Notes under the pieces: model-generated
Told to the model about the DNA's origin: nothing
Seen by the model: only the letters and a program-made list of their open reading frames with translations
Database searches by the model: none
Shown here: piece by piece, positions 16,257 through 25,769 of the stretch
How the letters are laid out: every line of letters begins with the position of its first letter
Numbering within the stretch: position 1 is the stretch's first letter
NCBI RefSeq assembly: GCF_014647375.1
Contig: NZ_BMPB01000004.1
Location: forward strand, 248,001-312,000
From: Parabacteroides faecis
GTDB lineage: Bacteria; Bacteroidota; Bacteroidia; Bacteroidales; Tannerellaceae
Direction: 5' to 3'
DNA: 64,000 nucleotides
Made by a program: the position numbers and the translations under genes

Positions 16257-19151
16257 ATGAAAAAGCGAATAGGATTCTGTTTATTGATATCCGCGTTGTC
16301 TGCCACCGTTCAGGCCGACATAAAACCAGGTGCGATCGATTATATCGTGCGTCCGTTATACGGTTACAGGACTGACGGAACGCCCGGGCGTATCGTGACG
16401 GTCCGGTTAAAAGGGGAAGAACTGAAAGGCGATCTTTCGGTCGAGGTGATAGCCAAAGGGAAAACGGAAAAGAGCCATTTTGCATTGAATGCGAGAGACT
16501 CGGCAGAGGTGGAAGTCCTGTTGCCTTCTACGGTTCCTACCGGAAAGAAGTCGGAAGTTACATTTGTCCTCCACGGGGCGGATAAGACGTATAAACAGAA
16601 GGTAAGCGTTACGCCTATGCGCCATTGGAACGTTTACCTGTACAACCATGCTCATGTAGATATCGGTTATACCAATACGCATAAAAATGTCGAACAGCTT
16701 CATAAGAACAATATCATTGAAGGAATAAAACTGGCGGAAGAGACGAAAGACCATCCCGACGGTGCCCGTTTTGTCTGGAATCCGGAAGTAGGCTGGCCTA
16801 TGGAACGGTTGTGGCAATCCAATCCGGAGATGCGGGGTGAACTGGTCGAAGCCATGAAGAAAGGACAGATTTGCCTGGATGCCAGCTATCTGAACCTGAA
16901 TACCAGCACCTGTGCCGATGAGGAGTTGTTCCATGTCTTCAAATTTACCCGCGAGATGCAACGGCTGAGCGGGCAACCTTCGGATGTTTTCCAGCAATTC
17001 GATATACCGGGCATGTCCTGGGGATTGATCCCTGTCATGGCACAGGAGGGTGTCAAGTATATTATCTCATGGCCCAATACCGACCGGGCGGGGAATGCTC
17101 ATAAGAATATGGACGGGAAACCGTTCTGGTGGGTAGGTCCCGACGGCAAATCGAAGGTGCTGTTCCTGCAGCCGGGCGGCTATGCAAATAGCGGCAGTAT
17201 GGGAAAAGGGGGAGAGACCGGGCGTCCCTGGTTCGGACAACGTGACCCGGCAAAAGTGCCGAAGGTTATTCGTATGGGATATGCCAATGTCGATTTTACC
17301 GAGAAACTGACGGCATTGGAAAAGGAGAATTATCCGTATGACTACACCGTTCTTTCCTGGTCTTTGTGGGATAACAACCCGTTGGATGCCGATGTCCCTT
17401 TTGCCGTGAAAGAGTGGAATGAAAAATATGCTTATCCGAAAATCATTATCAGCGGCGGTCATGAGATCATGTCGATGATAGAAGAGAAATACGGTGACCA
17501 GTTGCCGGTCGTTTCCGGCGACTATACCGAATACTGGACGGACGGCCTGGGTACGGCTGCCGGTCTGACCGCCAGGAACCGGAATGCCAAGGAGAAACTG
17601 GTACAGGCGGAAACGATCTGGTCCATGCTGGCGGACGGTGGTAAAGCTCCGCGTGAAGATTTCGACGAAGCCTGGCGTTATATCCTTTTAGGCTCGGAAC
17701 ATACCTGGTGCTTTGAGAACCCTACCGAACCCTATTTCCAGGATGCCATTTGGAAAGTGAAACAGTCTTACTTCCATGAAGCCGAAGACCGTTCGATCGA
17801 TATGCTGGATGAATCGCTGGCCCCCGCTACGGACAAGTCGAATGGGGCGCTGGGACCTAAGGAAGGCCCGGCAAACGGAGGTATTGCCGTCTTCAATACG
17901 CATTCCTGGCCGCAGAGCGGTGTGATCCGGCTGACGGCAAAGGAAAGCCTGAAAGGTGATAAAGTGGTCGACCAGAATGGTAAGGAGGTGCTTTCCCAAC
18001 GTCTTTCTTCCGGTGAGTTGTTGTTCTATGTCCCGGAAGTACCGGCACTGGGTTCCCGTCATTTCCGGGTAGTGGAAGGCAAATGTTCTTTGCCGGGTCA
18101 CTGTAAAATAGAAGGAACGACATTGGAGAACGATTGTCTGACCGTTCATCTGGATAAGGCGACAGGTAATATCACATCTTTATTGAAGAAAGGTTCTGTA
18201 TATAACTATATCGGTGAGGGTGCCAATACCTTCTCCTGGTTGCCGGCGAACGTGGATGCTCCGCAGGCAGATACCGTATTGTCTGTTTCCGTGGTCGAAG
18301 AAGGTCCGCTGGCTGTAGAACTGTGTGTGACTTCAAAAGCGGCCGGTTGCCGGAGCGTCTCCCGTTCCGTTCGTTTGCAGGCAGGTCAGCCGTGGGTGGA
18401 AATATCCAACGTCGTAGATAAACTGCCTTTGGTGGAGAAAGACGGCATTCATTTCGGCTTTGCTTTCAATCTGCCGGACTCAAAGACCCGCGTAGATATC
18501 CCCTGGGGAGTGATGGAGGTGGAGAAAGACCAATGGCCGCAGGGGAACCGAAACTGGCTGGCGATGCAGCGGTGGCTGGACGTTTCGAATGCGACGCATG
18601 GCGTTACCTGGTGTTCGCTGGATGCTCCTCTGTTTGAGTACGGCGATCGGCATGCCAATATCGCAATGGGCTGGGGAGGCCAGGGTAACTGGATCACCAA
18701 ACTCGAACCCAGTTCTACGGTCTATTCATGGGCAATGAATAATCACTGGCATACCAACTTCCCGTTGACACAGGACGGTCCTGTCCGGTTCCGTTACCGT
18801 TTGTATCCGCATGAAGCATATGATGTGGTGGAAACCAACCGTTTCGGTATGGAACAGTCGCAACCTCTGGTATATGTAACGGCGGATAAGGACCCGCAGG
18901 CACAGCCTCTGATCGCTATCGACAACCGGAAGGTCTACTCGACGATCATCAAATCCCTGGAAACCGATCATACACTGATCGTCCGTCTCCGTTCCCTATC
19001 CGATAAAGAGGAAAGCGTCCGGTTATCTTTCCCTAAAAAGACCCCGGCCCGTATCTCTGTCTGCGATCGCGAAGAGATTGCCGGAGAAAGAACCGACGGT
19101 AATCTGGTGATGGCTCCGTACGGACAAATCACATTGAAATTGGAATACTAA
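16257..19151 (+). CDS. Secreted glycoside hydrolase family 38-type alpha-mannosidase-like protein
   Basis: The start at ATG 16257 gives 964 residues with signal peptide MKKRIGFCLLISALSATVQA; the longer open frame begins at a TTG. The N-terminal catalytic region has the metal-binding signature NHAHVDIGYTNTH near residue 135 and an Asp in QFDIPGMSWG that fits the family nucleophile. A SEHTWCFENP segment further on supplies the usual later His. The C-terminal half is the beta-rich GH38 tail. Family members remove alpha-mannose using zinc. The first gene of the window may be a distant paralogue. It follows the GH3 gene on the same strand. Assignment to the GH38 superfamily is good; activity on mannose specifically is less certain. 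Confidence 0.85.
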   Translation: MKKRIGFCLLISALSATVQADIKPGAIDYIVRPLYGYRTDGTPGRIVTVRLKGEELKGDLSVEVIAKGKTEKSHFALNARDSAEVEVLLPSTVPTGKKSEVTFVLHGADKTYKQKVSVTPMRHWNVYLYNHAHVDIGYTNTHKNVEQLHKNNIIEGIKLAEETKDHPDGARFVWNPEVGWPMERLWQSNPEMRGELVEAMKKGQICLDASYLNLNTSTCADEELFHVFKFTREMQRLSGQPSDVFQQFDIPGMSWGLIPVMAQEGVKYIISWPNTDRAGNAHKNMDGKPFWWVGPDGKSKVLFLQPGGYANSGSMGKGGETGRPWFGQRDPAKVPKVIRMGYANVDFTEKLTALEKENYPYDYTVLSWSLWDNNPLDADVPFAVKEWNEKYAYPKIIISGGHEIMSMIEEKYGDQLPVVSGDYTEYWTDGLGTAAGLTARNRNAKEKLVQAETIWSMLADGGKAPREDFDEAWRYILLGSEHTWCFENPTEPYFQDAIWKVKQSYFHEAEDRSIDMLDESLAPATDKSNGALGPKEGPANGGIAVFNTHSWPQSGVIRLTAKESLKGDKVVDQNGKEVLSQRLSSGELLFYVPEVPALGSRHFRVVEGKCSLPGHCKIEGTTLENDCLTVHLDKATGNITSLLKKGSVYNYIGEGANTFSWLPANVDAPQADTVLSVSVVEEGPLAVELCVTSKAAGCRSVSRSVRLQAGQPWVEISNVVDKLPLVEKDGIHFGFAFNLPDSKTRVDIPWGVMEVEKDQWPQGNRNWLAMQRWLDVSNATHGVTWCSLDAPLFEYGDRHANIAMGWGGQGNWITKLEPSSTVYSWAMNNHWHTNFPLTQDGPVRFRYRLYPHEAYDVVETNRFGMEQSQPLVYVTADKDPQAQPLIAIDNRKVYSTIIKSLETDHTLIVRLRSLSDKEESVRLSFPKKTPARISVCDREEIAGERTDGNLVMAPYGQITLKLEY

Positions 19152-19168
19152 GATGCGTTTTTTTGAGA

Positions 19169-19245
19169 TAGTAGTGCTAGCAGGGGTAACATAGTAGTGT
19201 TACCCCATTTAGGACAGTAGTGTGAGGAGTTCCCACACTACTGTC
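19169..19245. repeat. 23-bp-period array, core TAGTAGTG, folding into two perfect hairpins
   Basis: TAGTAGTG occurs at 19169 and 19192, CAGTAGTG at 19215, and its complement CACTACTG at 19236. The first three are 23 bases apart. Two perfect hairpins result: GGGGTAACA/TGTTACCCC (19183-19206) and GACAGTAGTGTG/CACACTACTGTC (19213-19245). It fills the spacer between the GH38 and GH89 genes. It resembles the 22-bp arrays at 12668, 47533 and 54506 in layout but has a different core. Confidence 0.7.
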
Positions 19246-19293
19246 TTGTTTGGTAAGTAAGGTATGGTTTACATGTTAAACAATTTATGAGTA

Positions 19294-21822
19294 ATGAAAA
19301 AGATTTTATTAATTGCCATCTGTAGTCTCTTGTTTCCCGGAAGTCAACATCTGTGTGCTCAGAAGCAAAGGGCCGAAGCTGCTTATAAAGTAATTGAACG
19401 GGTTTCCGGTCAATCCGGCTTACCGGTAAAGTTCTCTTTGAAGCCGAATAAAGAAAAGGGGGAAGGTAGTACTTATTTTCAATATAAGGCGGCTGAAGGC
19501 CGGTTGATGATTGAAGGGAATAGTCCGGTCGCATTATGCCGGGGCTTCTATGATTTTATCAAAAGTAATCGTTCAGGTATATATAGTTGGTCAGGAAGTA
19601 ATGTTCGATTCCCGGAAAAACTGGAAGATATTCCTTTGAAACGGGTTGTCTCTCCTTTTGAGAACCATTTTATGTGTAATGTAGTGGTTTATGGATATTC
19701 CATGCCTTATTGGGATTGGGACCGTTGGGAGAAAGAGATAGATTGGATGGCATTACATGGCATCAATATGCCATTGGCATTGGTGGGATATGAGGCGATC
19801 TTAGCCCGCGTCTGGAAAAAGATGGGGCTGACGGATGATGAGATAAATCATTATTTCGTCGGTCCGGCTCATTTACCCTGGATGCGGATGGGGAATATCA
19901 GTGGCATTGACGGTCCGTTGAATGAGGATTGGCATCGTCGGCAAATCGATTTGCAACATAAGATATTGAAGCGGATGAAAGAGCTGGGGATGAAACCCAT
20001 CTGTCCCGGTTTCCCCGGCTTTATACCGGAGGTTTTTAAACGCATTTACCCTGATCTGGAAGTTATCCAGACACATTGGGGAGGTGCTTTCTGTAACTGG
20101 ATGATCTCTCCGCAGGAAGAACTGTTTACCAGAATAGGAACAGAATTTATCCATGAATGGGAAAAAGAGTTTGGAGAGAACGAGCATTATCTGGTAGATA
20201 GTTTTAACGAGATGGATATTCCTTTTCCTGCAAAAGGTTCTAAAGAACGTTATGACCTGCTGGCTTCTTATGGCGATAAGGTTTATCAATCTATTCGGAA
20301 AGGAAATCCGAAGGCTACATGGGTAATGCAAGGTTGGATGTTTGGTTATCAGAGAGACATCTGGGATTATGAGACGCTGGGAGCTTTGCTCTCTGAAGTA
20401 CCCGATGATAAAATGCTTTTATTGGATTTAGCGGTAGATTATAATAAGCATTTCTGGAAATCGGAAGTGAACTGGGAGTTTTATAAAGGTTTCTACAATA
20501 AGCCCTGGGTATATAGTGTCATTCCGAATATGGGAGGTAAAACCGGTATGACCGGTGTTTTGGATTTCTATGCGAACGGTCATTTGGAGGCGTTGTCTTC
20601 TCCTGATAAAGGACGTTTGATCGCTCATGGAATGGCTCCTGAAGGAATAGAAAATAATGAAGTCATCTATGAGTTATTGTCTGATGCAGGTTGGTCGGAT
20701 AAAAAGATAGATATTCACGAATGGCTGAAGGAGTATTCTTATAATCGTTATGGAAGCTATCCGACAGCAGTTCGTAAATGTTGGGATTTACTGTTGGAAT
20801 CGGTATATGGGACATTTACCGATCATCCTCGTTATAACTGGCAGTTTCGTCCGGGAACAGTCCGGAACGGTTCGATCTGTTTGAACGAATCTTTTTTCAA
20901 AGCGATAGAATCATTTGTTGACGTAAGTGGTCAGTTGAAAGATAATCCTCTTTATTTGGCAGACCTGTCGGAGTTCACAGCCCTTTATCTGGGAGGAAAA
21001 GCCGAGTTGCTGGTGAAAGCAATAGACTGGCAGTATGAGATAGGAGATACGGTACGTGCAGTAAAGTTTGAAAAGGATTTTGAATATTTACTGACCGGAA
21101 TAGATGCTCTGTTATCTGTTCATCCGACATTACGTTTGGAACGTTGGATCGATTTTGCTCATAAGCAGGCTGTAACTCCTGAACAGCATAAGCAATATGA
21201 AAGAAATGCGAAGCGTATCGTCACGATCTGGGGACCTCCTGTGGATGATTATTCAGCCCGCGTCTGGTCCGGTTTGATACGTGACTATTATTTGCCGCGT
21301 TGGAAGCATTATTTTGAAAGCAGAAAAACAGGAGTTCGTTTTAACTTTGCCGAATGGGAAAAGAACTGGGTTGAATCGGAGGGTTGTTCTCCGCTGGCTC
21401 TTCCTGCAGATATAGTAAATACAGCTCGTTCGCTGGTTGATTATGCGGCTTTTATAACTCCGGATTTAATACCGGACGGGAAAAAAGGTCAGTTAGGATC
21501 GTGGACGGTCGGTTCTGAAAAGACAGAAGTCTTGTCTTTTCAATTGCCTGCAGATAAGTTGGAGAAATTATCTTCCGTCCAAATAGAAAGAAAGAGAGGG
21601 GGAAGTCCGGTCGTTTGTTCCCGTTTCAAATTGGTGGCGGATGGAAAGGTCCTGATAGAAGGTGCTTCAGCTGAAATCTTACAAGGGGATAAATTGAGGA
21701 TCGTTTATCCGGTGACTTTATCCGATGATATTCGTGGAAATAACGGAGTAGAACTACAGGTGCAGATAGAAAATACCGGATCGGAAACTGCTTCCGGACA
21801 AGTCTCTGTTATTGCAGAATAA
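19294..21822 (+). CDS. Alpha-N-acetylglucosaminidase, glycoside hydrolase family 89
   Basis: An 842-residue protein with signal peptide (MKKILLIAICSLLFPGSQHLCAQ) and the three-part NAGLU layout: a short N-terminal alpha/beta domain (about 25-115), a TIM barrel (about 125-450) and a C-terminal helical domain with a beta tail. Signatures include DWMALHGINMPLALVGYEAI and the two likely catalytic glutamates in DSFNEMDIP and EGIENNEVIYE. GH89 enzymes remove terminal alpha-GlcNAc, as found on gastric and intestinal mucin O-glycans and heparan sulfate. This is the strongest hint that a host-type glycan is among the locus targets. The gene has no copy of the 67-bp promoter element and follows the 23-bp array. 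Confidence 0.95.
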   Translation: MKKILLIAICSLLFPGSQHLCAQKQRAEAAYKVIERVSGQSGLPVKFSLKPNKEKGEGSTYFQYKAAEGRLMIEGNSPVALCRGFYDFIKSNRSGIYSWSGSNVRFPEKLEDIPLKRVVSPFENHFMCNVVVYGYSMPYWDWDRWEKEIDWMALHGINMPLALVGYEAILARVWKKMGLTDDEINHYFVGPAHLPWMRMGNISGIDGPLNEDWHRRQIDLQHKILKRMKELGMKPICPGFPGFIPEVFKRIYPDLEVIQTHWGGAFCNWMISPQEELFTRIGTEFIHEWEKEFGENEHYLVDSFNEMDIPFPAKGSKERYDLLASYGDKVYQSIRKGNPKATWVMQGWMFGYQRDIWDYETLGALLSEVPDDKMLLLDLAVDYNKHFWKSEVNWEFYKGFYNKPWVYSVIPNMGGKTGMTGVLDFYANGHLEALSSPDKGRLIAHGMAPEGIENNEVIYELLSDAGWSDKKIDIHEWLKEYSYNRYGSYPTAVRKCWDLLLESVYGTFTDHPRYNWQFRPGTVRNGSICLNESFFKAIESFVDVSGQLKDNPLYLADLSEFTALYLGGKAELLVKAIDWQYEIGDTVRAVKFEKDFEYLLTGIDALLSVHPTLRLERWIDFAHKQAVTPEQHKQYERNAKRIVTIWGPPVDDYSARVWSGLIRDYYLPRWKHYFESRKTGVRFNFAEWEKNWVESEGCSPLALPADIVNTARSLVDYAAFITPDLIPDGKKGQLGSWTVGSEKTEVLSFQLPADKLEKLSSVQIERKRGGSPVVCSRFKLVADGKVLIEGASAEILQGDKLRIVYPVTLSDDIRGNNGVELQVQIENTGSETASGQVSVIAE

Positions 21823-21837
21823 GGATATTCCGAATAA

Positions 21838-21904
21838 GCAATAATAATCCACAAAATAGGCAGTTTTTTGCTATTTTATATCGGATAAGGACCCTCTATA
21901 TTTG
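21838..21904 (+). promoter_or_regulatory. Shared 67-bp promoter/operator element, copy C (GH120-methyltransferase operon)
   Basis: Third gapless copy of the 67-bp element, ending in the -7 box TATATTTG (21897-21904). The leader to the GH120 start is only about 40 bases, which leaves no room for a riboswitch. It should drive the GH120 gene and, by tight gene packing, the four corrinoid-system genes. Confidence 0.85.
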
Positions 21905-21946
21905 CATTGTTCTTCTAGTCGAAGTTACACTAACAATCGAAATACC

Positions 21947-23836
21947 ATGAAGAGAAAGCAGTTATTTTTTATACTATTCCTGATATGCTGCGCAGTAGTG
22001 CAGGCGAAAGAATATCATGTATCCGTAAAAGGGAACGATGCGAATGAGGGAACCGAAAAAGCACCTTTCCGGACTATTGGGAAAGCGGCGGAATATGCTT
22101 TCCCCGGTGATGTGATCACTGTGCATGCCGGAACGTACCGTGAGTGGATAAACCCTCCGAGAGGCGGTGAAAGCGACGGGAAGCGGATTGTCTATCGTGC
22201 GGCTCCGGGAGAAAAGGTAGAGATAAAAGGCTCGGAAAGGATCACCGGCTGGACGAAGGAGAAAGACGGAGTCTGGAAGGTCACGATCCCGAATACATTC
22301 TTCGGTGATTATAATCCGTATACCGACCTGATCTATGGCGATTGGTTTGACGGCATGGGACGCGAACATCATACCGGCGAAGTGTTCCTGAATAACAAAT
22401 CCCTCTATGAGAAGGAGTCGCTGGACAAAGTGCTTCGCCCGGTCCCGCATGAAAACGGCAAAGATAAGGAAGGGGCTGCCTACACCTGGTATTGTGAGAA
22501 TGACGGCGTGAATACGATCATCTGGGCAAATTTCCATAAATATGACCCGAATAAGGAACTGGTGGAAATAAGTACCCGCAACACCTGCTTTTATCCGTCG
22601 AAACCGGGTATCGACTACCTGACTATCCAGGGCTTTTATATCAGTCAGGCTGCTACCCAATGGGGAGCTCCGACGGCAGAGCAGATCGGTATGATAGCTA
22701 CCCATTGGAACAAAGGGTGGATCATCGAGAACAATGTAATCAGTAACTCCAAATGTTCAGGCATAACGTTGGGAAAAGAACGTCAGACCGGTCATAATGT
22801 CTGGCTGAACGATACGAGCATCGACGGTTCCCTGCATTATATCGAAGTGACTTTCAATACGATCCGGAATGGCTGGAATAAGGAGAATATCGGTTCGCAT
22901 ATTGTTCGTAACAATGAGATATCCCATTGCGAACAGACCGGTATCTGTGGAAGTATGGGGGCCGCTTTCAGCCTGATCGAAAACAATCATATCCACGATA
23001 TCTGGGTGAAGCGTCAGTTTACCGGTGCAGAGATCGGAGGTATTAAATTTCATGCTGCGGTAGACACCCGTATTGTCCATAATCGTATTCATAATGCAGG
23101 CCGTGCCCTCTGGCTGGATTGGATGACGCAGGGTACCCGGGTTTCGGGAAACTTATTCTACGATAATGATATGGAAGATCTTTTCCTGGAAGTAAACCAC
23201 GGCCCGTTCCTGGTTGACAATAACATTTTCGCCTCACGCCGGAGTATCCTGGAACAATCCCAGGGAGGTGCTTATGTGCATAACCTGATCGCCGGAGATA
23301 TCTACCGGTATGTAGAACACGGACGGTACACTCCTTATTTCCTGCCTCATTCGACAGAAGTCGCGGGCCTGTCTATTATTCCCGGTGGAGACGACCGCTA
23401 TATCAACAACCTTTTTGCTACCGTTCTTCCGGTGACGGAAGGAGAGAATAAGCGGAAATACGGTTTGGCGGACTATAATAAAACGGTTTATCCGATGATG
23501 GTGGACGGGAATGTCTATTACAACGGAGCCTTGCCGTTTGAAGGTGAAAAGAACAAAGTAGTCCTCCCTGACTTCAATCCGAATGTGAAGATCGAAGAAA
23601 CGGCTGACGGCGTTTATCTGTCTTTATCCGTAAAAGGTTTGAGTGATTTGCAGACCAGCCGTGTCAATACGGAGAGACTGGGAAAAGCCAAACTCCCCGG
23701 ACAAGTCTACGAGCAACCCGACGGCAGCCCGATTGAAATTGCTGCCGACTATCTGGGGAATGCACGTGGAGACCAGCCCAAGCCGGGACCTTTGGAATCC
23801 GTCAAAGACGGCGAGATCAGAATAAAAGTATGGTAA
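21947..23836 (+). CDS. Glycoside hydrolase family 120-type beta-xylosidase (parallel beta-helix)
   Basis: The start at 21947 (629 residues) gives signal peptide MKRKQLFFILFLICCAVVQA; an upstream TTG in frame overlaps the promoter. The protein is a right-handed parallel beta-helix (GTEKAPFRTIGKAAEYAFPG at the first rungs). The order of motifs, YREWINPPRGG, GDWFDGMGREHHTGEVFLN, then ALWLDWMTQGTRVSGNLFYD and FLEVNHGPFLVDNN, follows the GH120 beta-xylosidase family as I remember it, with the Asp of WLDW and the Glu of FLEV as the likely catalytic pair. It should act on beta-xylosides in the periplasm. It is the first gene of an operon whose next four genes make a corrinoid methyl-transfer system, 19 bases after its stop. 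Confidence 0.82.
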   Translation: MKRKQLFFILFLICCAVVQAKEYHVSVKGNDANEGTEKAPFRTIGKAAEYAFPGDVITVHAGTYREWINPPRGGESDGKRIVYRAAPGEKVEIKGSERITGWTKEKDGVWKVTIPNTFFGDYNPYTDLIYGDWFDGMGREHHTGEVFLNNKSLYEKESLDKVLRPVPHENGKDKEGAAYTWYCENDGVNTIIWANFHKYDPNKELVEISTRNTCFYPSKPGIDYLTIQGFYISQAATQWGAPTAEQIGMIATHWNKGWIIENNVISNSKCSGITLGKERQTGHNVWLNDTSIDGSLHYIEVTFNTIRNGWNKENIGSHIVRNNEISHCEQTGICGSMGAAFSLIENNHIHDIWVKRQFTGAEIGGIKFHAAVDTRIVHNRIHNAGRALWLDWMTQGTRVSGNLFYDNDMEDLFLEVNHGPFLVDNNIFASRRSILEQSQGGAYVHNLIAGDIYRYVEHGRYTPYFLPHSTEVAGLSIIPGGDDRYINNLFATVLPVTEGENKRKYGLADYNKTVYPMMVDGNVYYNGALPFEGEKNKVVLPDFNPNVKIEETADGVYLSLSVKGLSDLQTSRVNTERLGKAKLPGQVYEQPDGSPIEIAADYLGNARGDQPKPGPLESVKDGEIRIKVW

Positions 23837-23855
23837 TCTAAAATTAGTATTGAAC

Positions 23856-25109
23856 ATGACATCCAAACAGCGTGTGCAAAGCGCACTAGCCCATCGTATG
23901 CCTGATTGCGTACCGGTCGACTTCGGAGCAACTTCGGTTACAGGCATCCATTGTAAGGTCGTAGAGGCCTTGAGACAACATTATGGATTGGACCCGCATC
24001 CTGTCCGTGTCATCGAACCTTTCCAGATGTTGGGAGAGATCGAAAGCGACTTGCAGGAGATTATCGGCATAGACTGTGTCCCTGTTTTCGGACGCAAGGA
24101 TATGTTCGACATCGATGAAACCCAACTCCACGAGCAAATCACCCCCTGGGGGCAGAAAGTGATGATCGCCTCCGGTATCGACCTGACGACCGACGGCCAG
24201 GGAGATGTTCACATCTATGCGGGAGGAGACCGTTCCTATCCGCCCAGTGCCGTGATGCCTTCCGGCTGCTATTTTATCAATGCAACGGAAAGACAGGAAT
24301 ATGTGAATGACGAAGAGATCGATCCGGCAGATAATCTGGAAGAGTTCGGCCCTCTTTCTGACGAAGATCTTCAATACTATAAAAAGACGGTCGAACAGGC
24401 TGCCGTAACCGGAAAAGCGGTTGTCGCCAGCTTCGGCGGTACGGCACTGGGGGATATCGCTTTCGTTCCGGGCATGGGGCTGAAAGACCCGAAAGGTATC
24501 CGCAATGTCGCTGAATGGTATATGTCTACCGCCATGCGCCGTGACTATGTACAAACGGTCTTTGAAAAACAGACCGATATTGCACTGGCTAACTATCAAC
24601 GTCTTTGGGATGCGGTAGGTGAGAAGGTCGATGTCGTCTTTACCTGCGGAACCGATTTCGGAACCCAGGACTCGCAATTCTGTTCGCTCGATACATTCAG
24701 GGAGTTATGGCTTCCCCACTACAAACGGATGAACGACTGGATTCATCAGCATACCACCTGGAAAGTATTCAAACATACCTGTGGGGCTATCCTCCCGATT
24801 CTTCCCGGTTTGGTGGATGCCGGTTTCGATATAATCAACCCTGTCCAGATCAATGCCAAAGATATGGACCCGAGGGTATTGAAAAAAGAGTTCGGCAGCC
24901 AGGTGACGTTCTGGGGCGGCGGTATCGACACGCAACGTATCCTGCCGAATGCGACACCCGAAGAGGTGCGGAGCCATGTATTGCAGGAATGTGAGATATT
25001 GGGAGCTGACGGCGGTTTCGTTTTCAACGCCGTTCACAACATACAGGCTAATGCGCCGGTTCGGAATGTCGTGGCGATGATAGAGACATTGCGTGAGTTA
25101 CGAGGTTAA
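23856..25109 (+). CDS. UroD-fold methyltransferase, MT1-like (methyl donor to corrinoid protein)
   Basis: A 417-residue protein (ATG at 23856; an earlier TTG is less likely). It has the uroporphyrinogen-decarboxylase fold, but the N-terminus TSKQRVQSALAHRMPDCVPVDF, the FKHTCG motif (about residue 308) and the GGGIDTQRILPNATPEEV motif (about 352) are those of the methyltransferases found with corrinoid proteins, as in vanillate-type O-demethylases, and not of HemE. It is predicted to cleave a methyl group from a small donor and pass it to the corrinoid protein encoded 20 bases downstream. No signal peptide, so cytoplasmic. The donor is unknown; its place behind a xylosidase gene suggests a plant-derived methoxylated compound or an O-methyl sugar, which is inference. 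Confidence 0.85.
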   Translation: MTSKQRVQSALAHRMPDCVPVDFGATSVTGIHCKVVEALRQHYGLDPHPVRVIEPFQMLGEIESDLQEIIGIDCVPVFGRKDMFDIDETQLHEQITPWGQKVMIASGIDLTTDGQGDVHIYAGGDRSYPPSAVMPSGCYFINATERQEYVNDEEIDPADNLEEFGPLSDEDLQYYKKTVEQAAVTGKAVVASFGGTALGDIAFVPGMGLKDPKGIRNVAEWYMSTAMRRDYVQTVFEKQTDIALANYQRLWDAVGEKVDVVFTCGTDFGTQDSQFCSLDTFRELWLPHYKRMNDWIHQHTTWKVFKHTCGAILPILPGLVDAGFDIINPVQINAKDMDPRVLKKEFGSQVTFWGGGIDTQRILPNATPEEVRSHVLQECEILGADGGFVFNAVHNIQANAPVRNVVAMIETLRELRG

Positions 25110-25129
25110 TAATTAAAACAGATAAAGTT

Positions 25130-25765
25130 ATGGCAGATTTGGAGAAATTGTATGAGGCTATTTTGACAGGAAAACTGGAGATAGCCAGGGCGGTAACCAA
25201 CGAAGCGATCGCAGAGAATGTCGATCCGCATTTGATCATTAATAACTATATGTCGCGAGCCATGGAAGATATAGGCAAACGTTTCGAGGAAGGAAAAGCC
25301 TTTGTCCCTGAACTATTAATGGCAGCCCGTGCTATGAAAGGTGCGCTCGACCTGCTGAAACCGCAAATGAAAGGTGCAGCCTCCCACAGTCTGGGAAAGG
25401 TGGTGATCGGAACGGTAAAAGGAGATTTGCATGATATCGGAAAGAACCTGGTAGCCTCCATGCTGGAAGGCTGCGGCTTCGAAGTGATCAACCTCGGAAC
25501 CGATATCTCTTCGGAAAGGTTTATAAACGCCCTGAAAGAAAACCGGGCTCAGATCCTGTGCCTGTCTGCCCTGCTGACAACGACGATGAATTATATGCAG
25601 GAGGTGATCGATGCTTTGGAGCAGAATGGAATCCGCAGCCAGGTTAAAGTGATGATCGGCGGTGCGCCGGTTTCCGAATCGTTTGCCCGCCAGATCGGTG
25701 CAGACGGTTATAGCGACAATGCCAATGCCGCGGTATCGCTTGCCAAATCCTTATTATCCGCCTGA
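25130..25765 (+). CDS. Corrinoid (B12-binding) methyl carrier protein
   Basis: A 211-residue protein of the MtaC/MttC/MtvC type. It has an N-terminal four-helix B12-binding cap (about 1-88, ending EGKAFVPELLMAARAMK) and a C-terminal Rossmann-like B12 domain (about 90-211). The signature GDLHDIGKN supplies the lower-ligand His (D-x-H-x-x-G). It carries the methyl group on cobalt between the two methyltransferases of the operon. Length is normal. It lies 20 bases after the MT1-like gene and 4 bases before the reactivation-domain gene, so the components are expected in fixed ratio. Confidence 0.95.
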   Translation: MADLEKLYEAILTGKLEIARAVTNEAIAENVDPHLIINNYMSRAMEDIGKRFEEGKAFVPELLMAARAMKGALDLLKPQMKGAASHSLGKVVIGTVKGDLHDIGKNLVASMLEGCGFEVINLGTDISSERFINALKENRAQILCLSALLTTTMNYMQEVIDALEQNGIRSQVKVMIGGAPVSESFARQIGADGYSDNANAAVSLAKSLLSA

Positions 25766-25769
25766 TCGT

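Noticed and set aside
21905-21946. Cobalamin riboswitch before the GH120-corrinoid operon
   Set aside because: Only about 40 bases lie between the -7 box and the GH120 start, too short for the element, and no B12-box was seen in the spacers within the operon.
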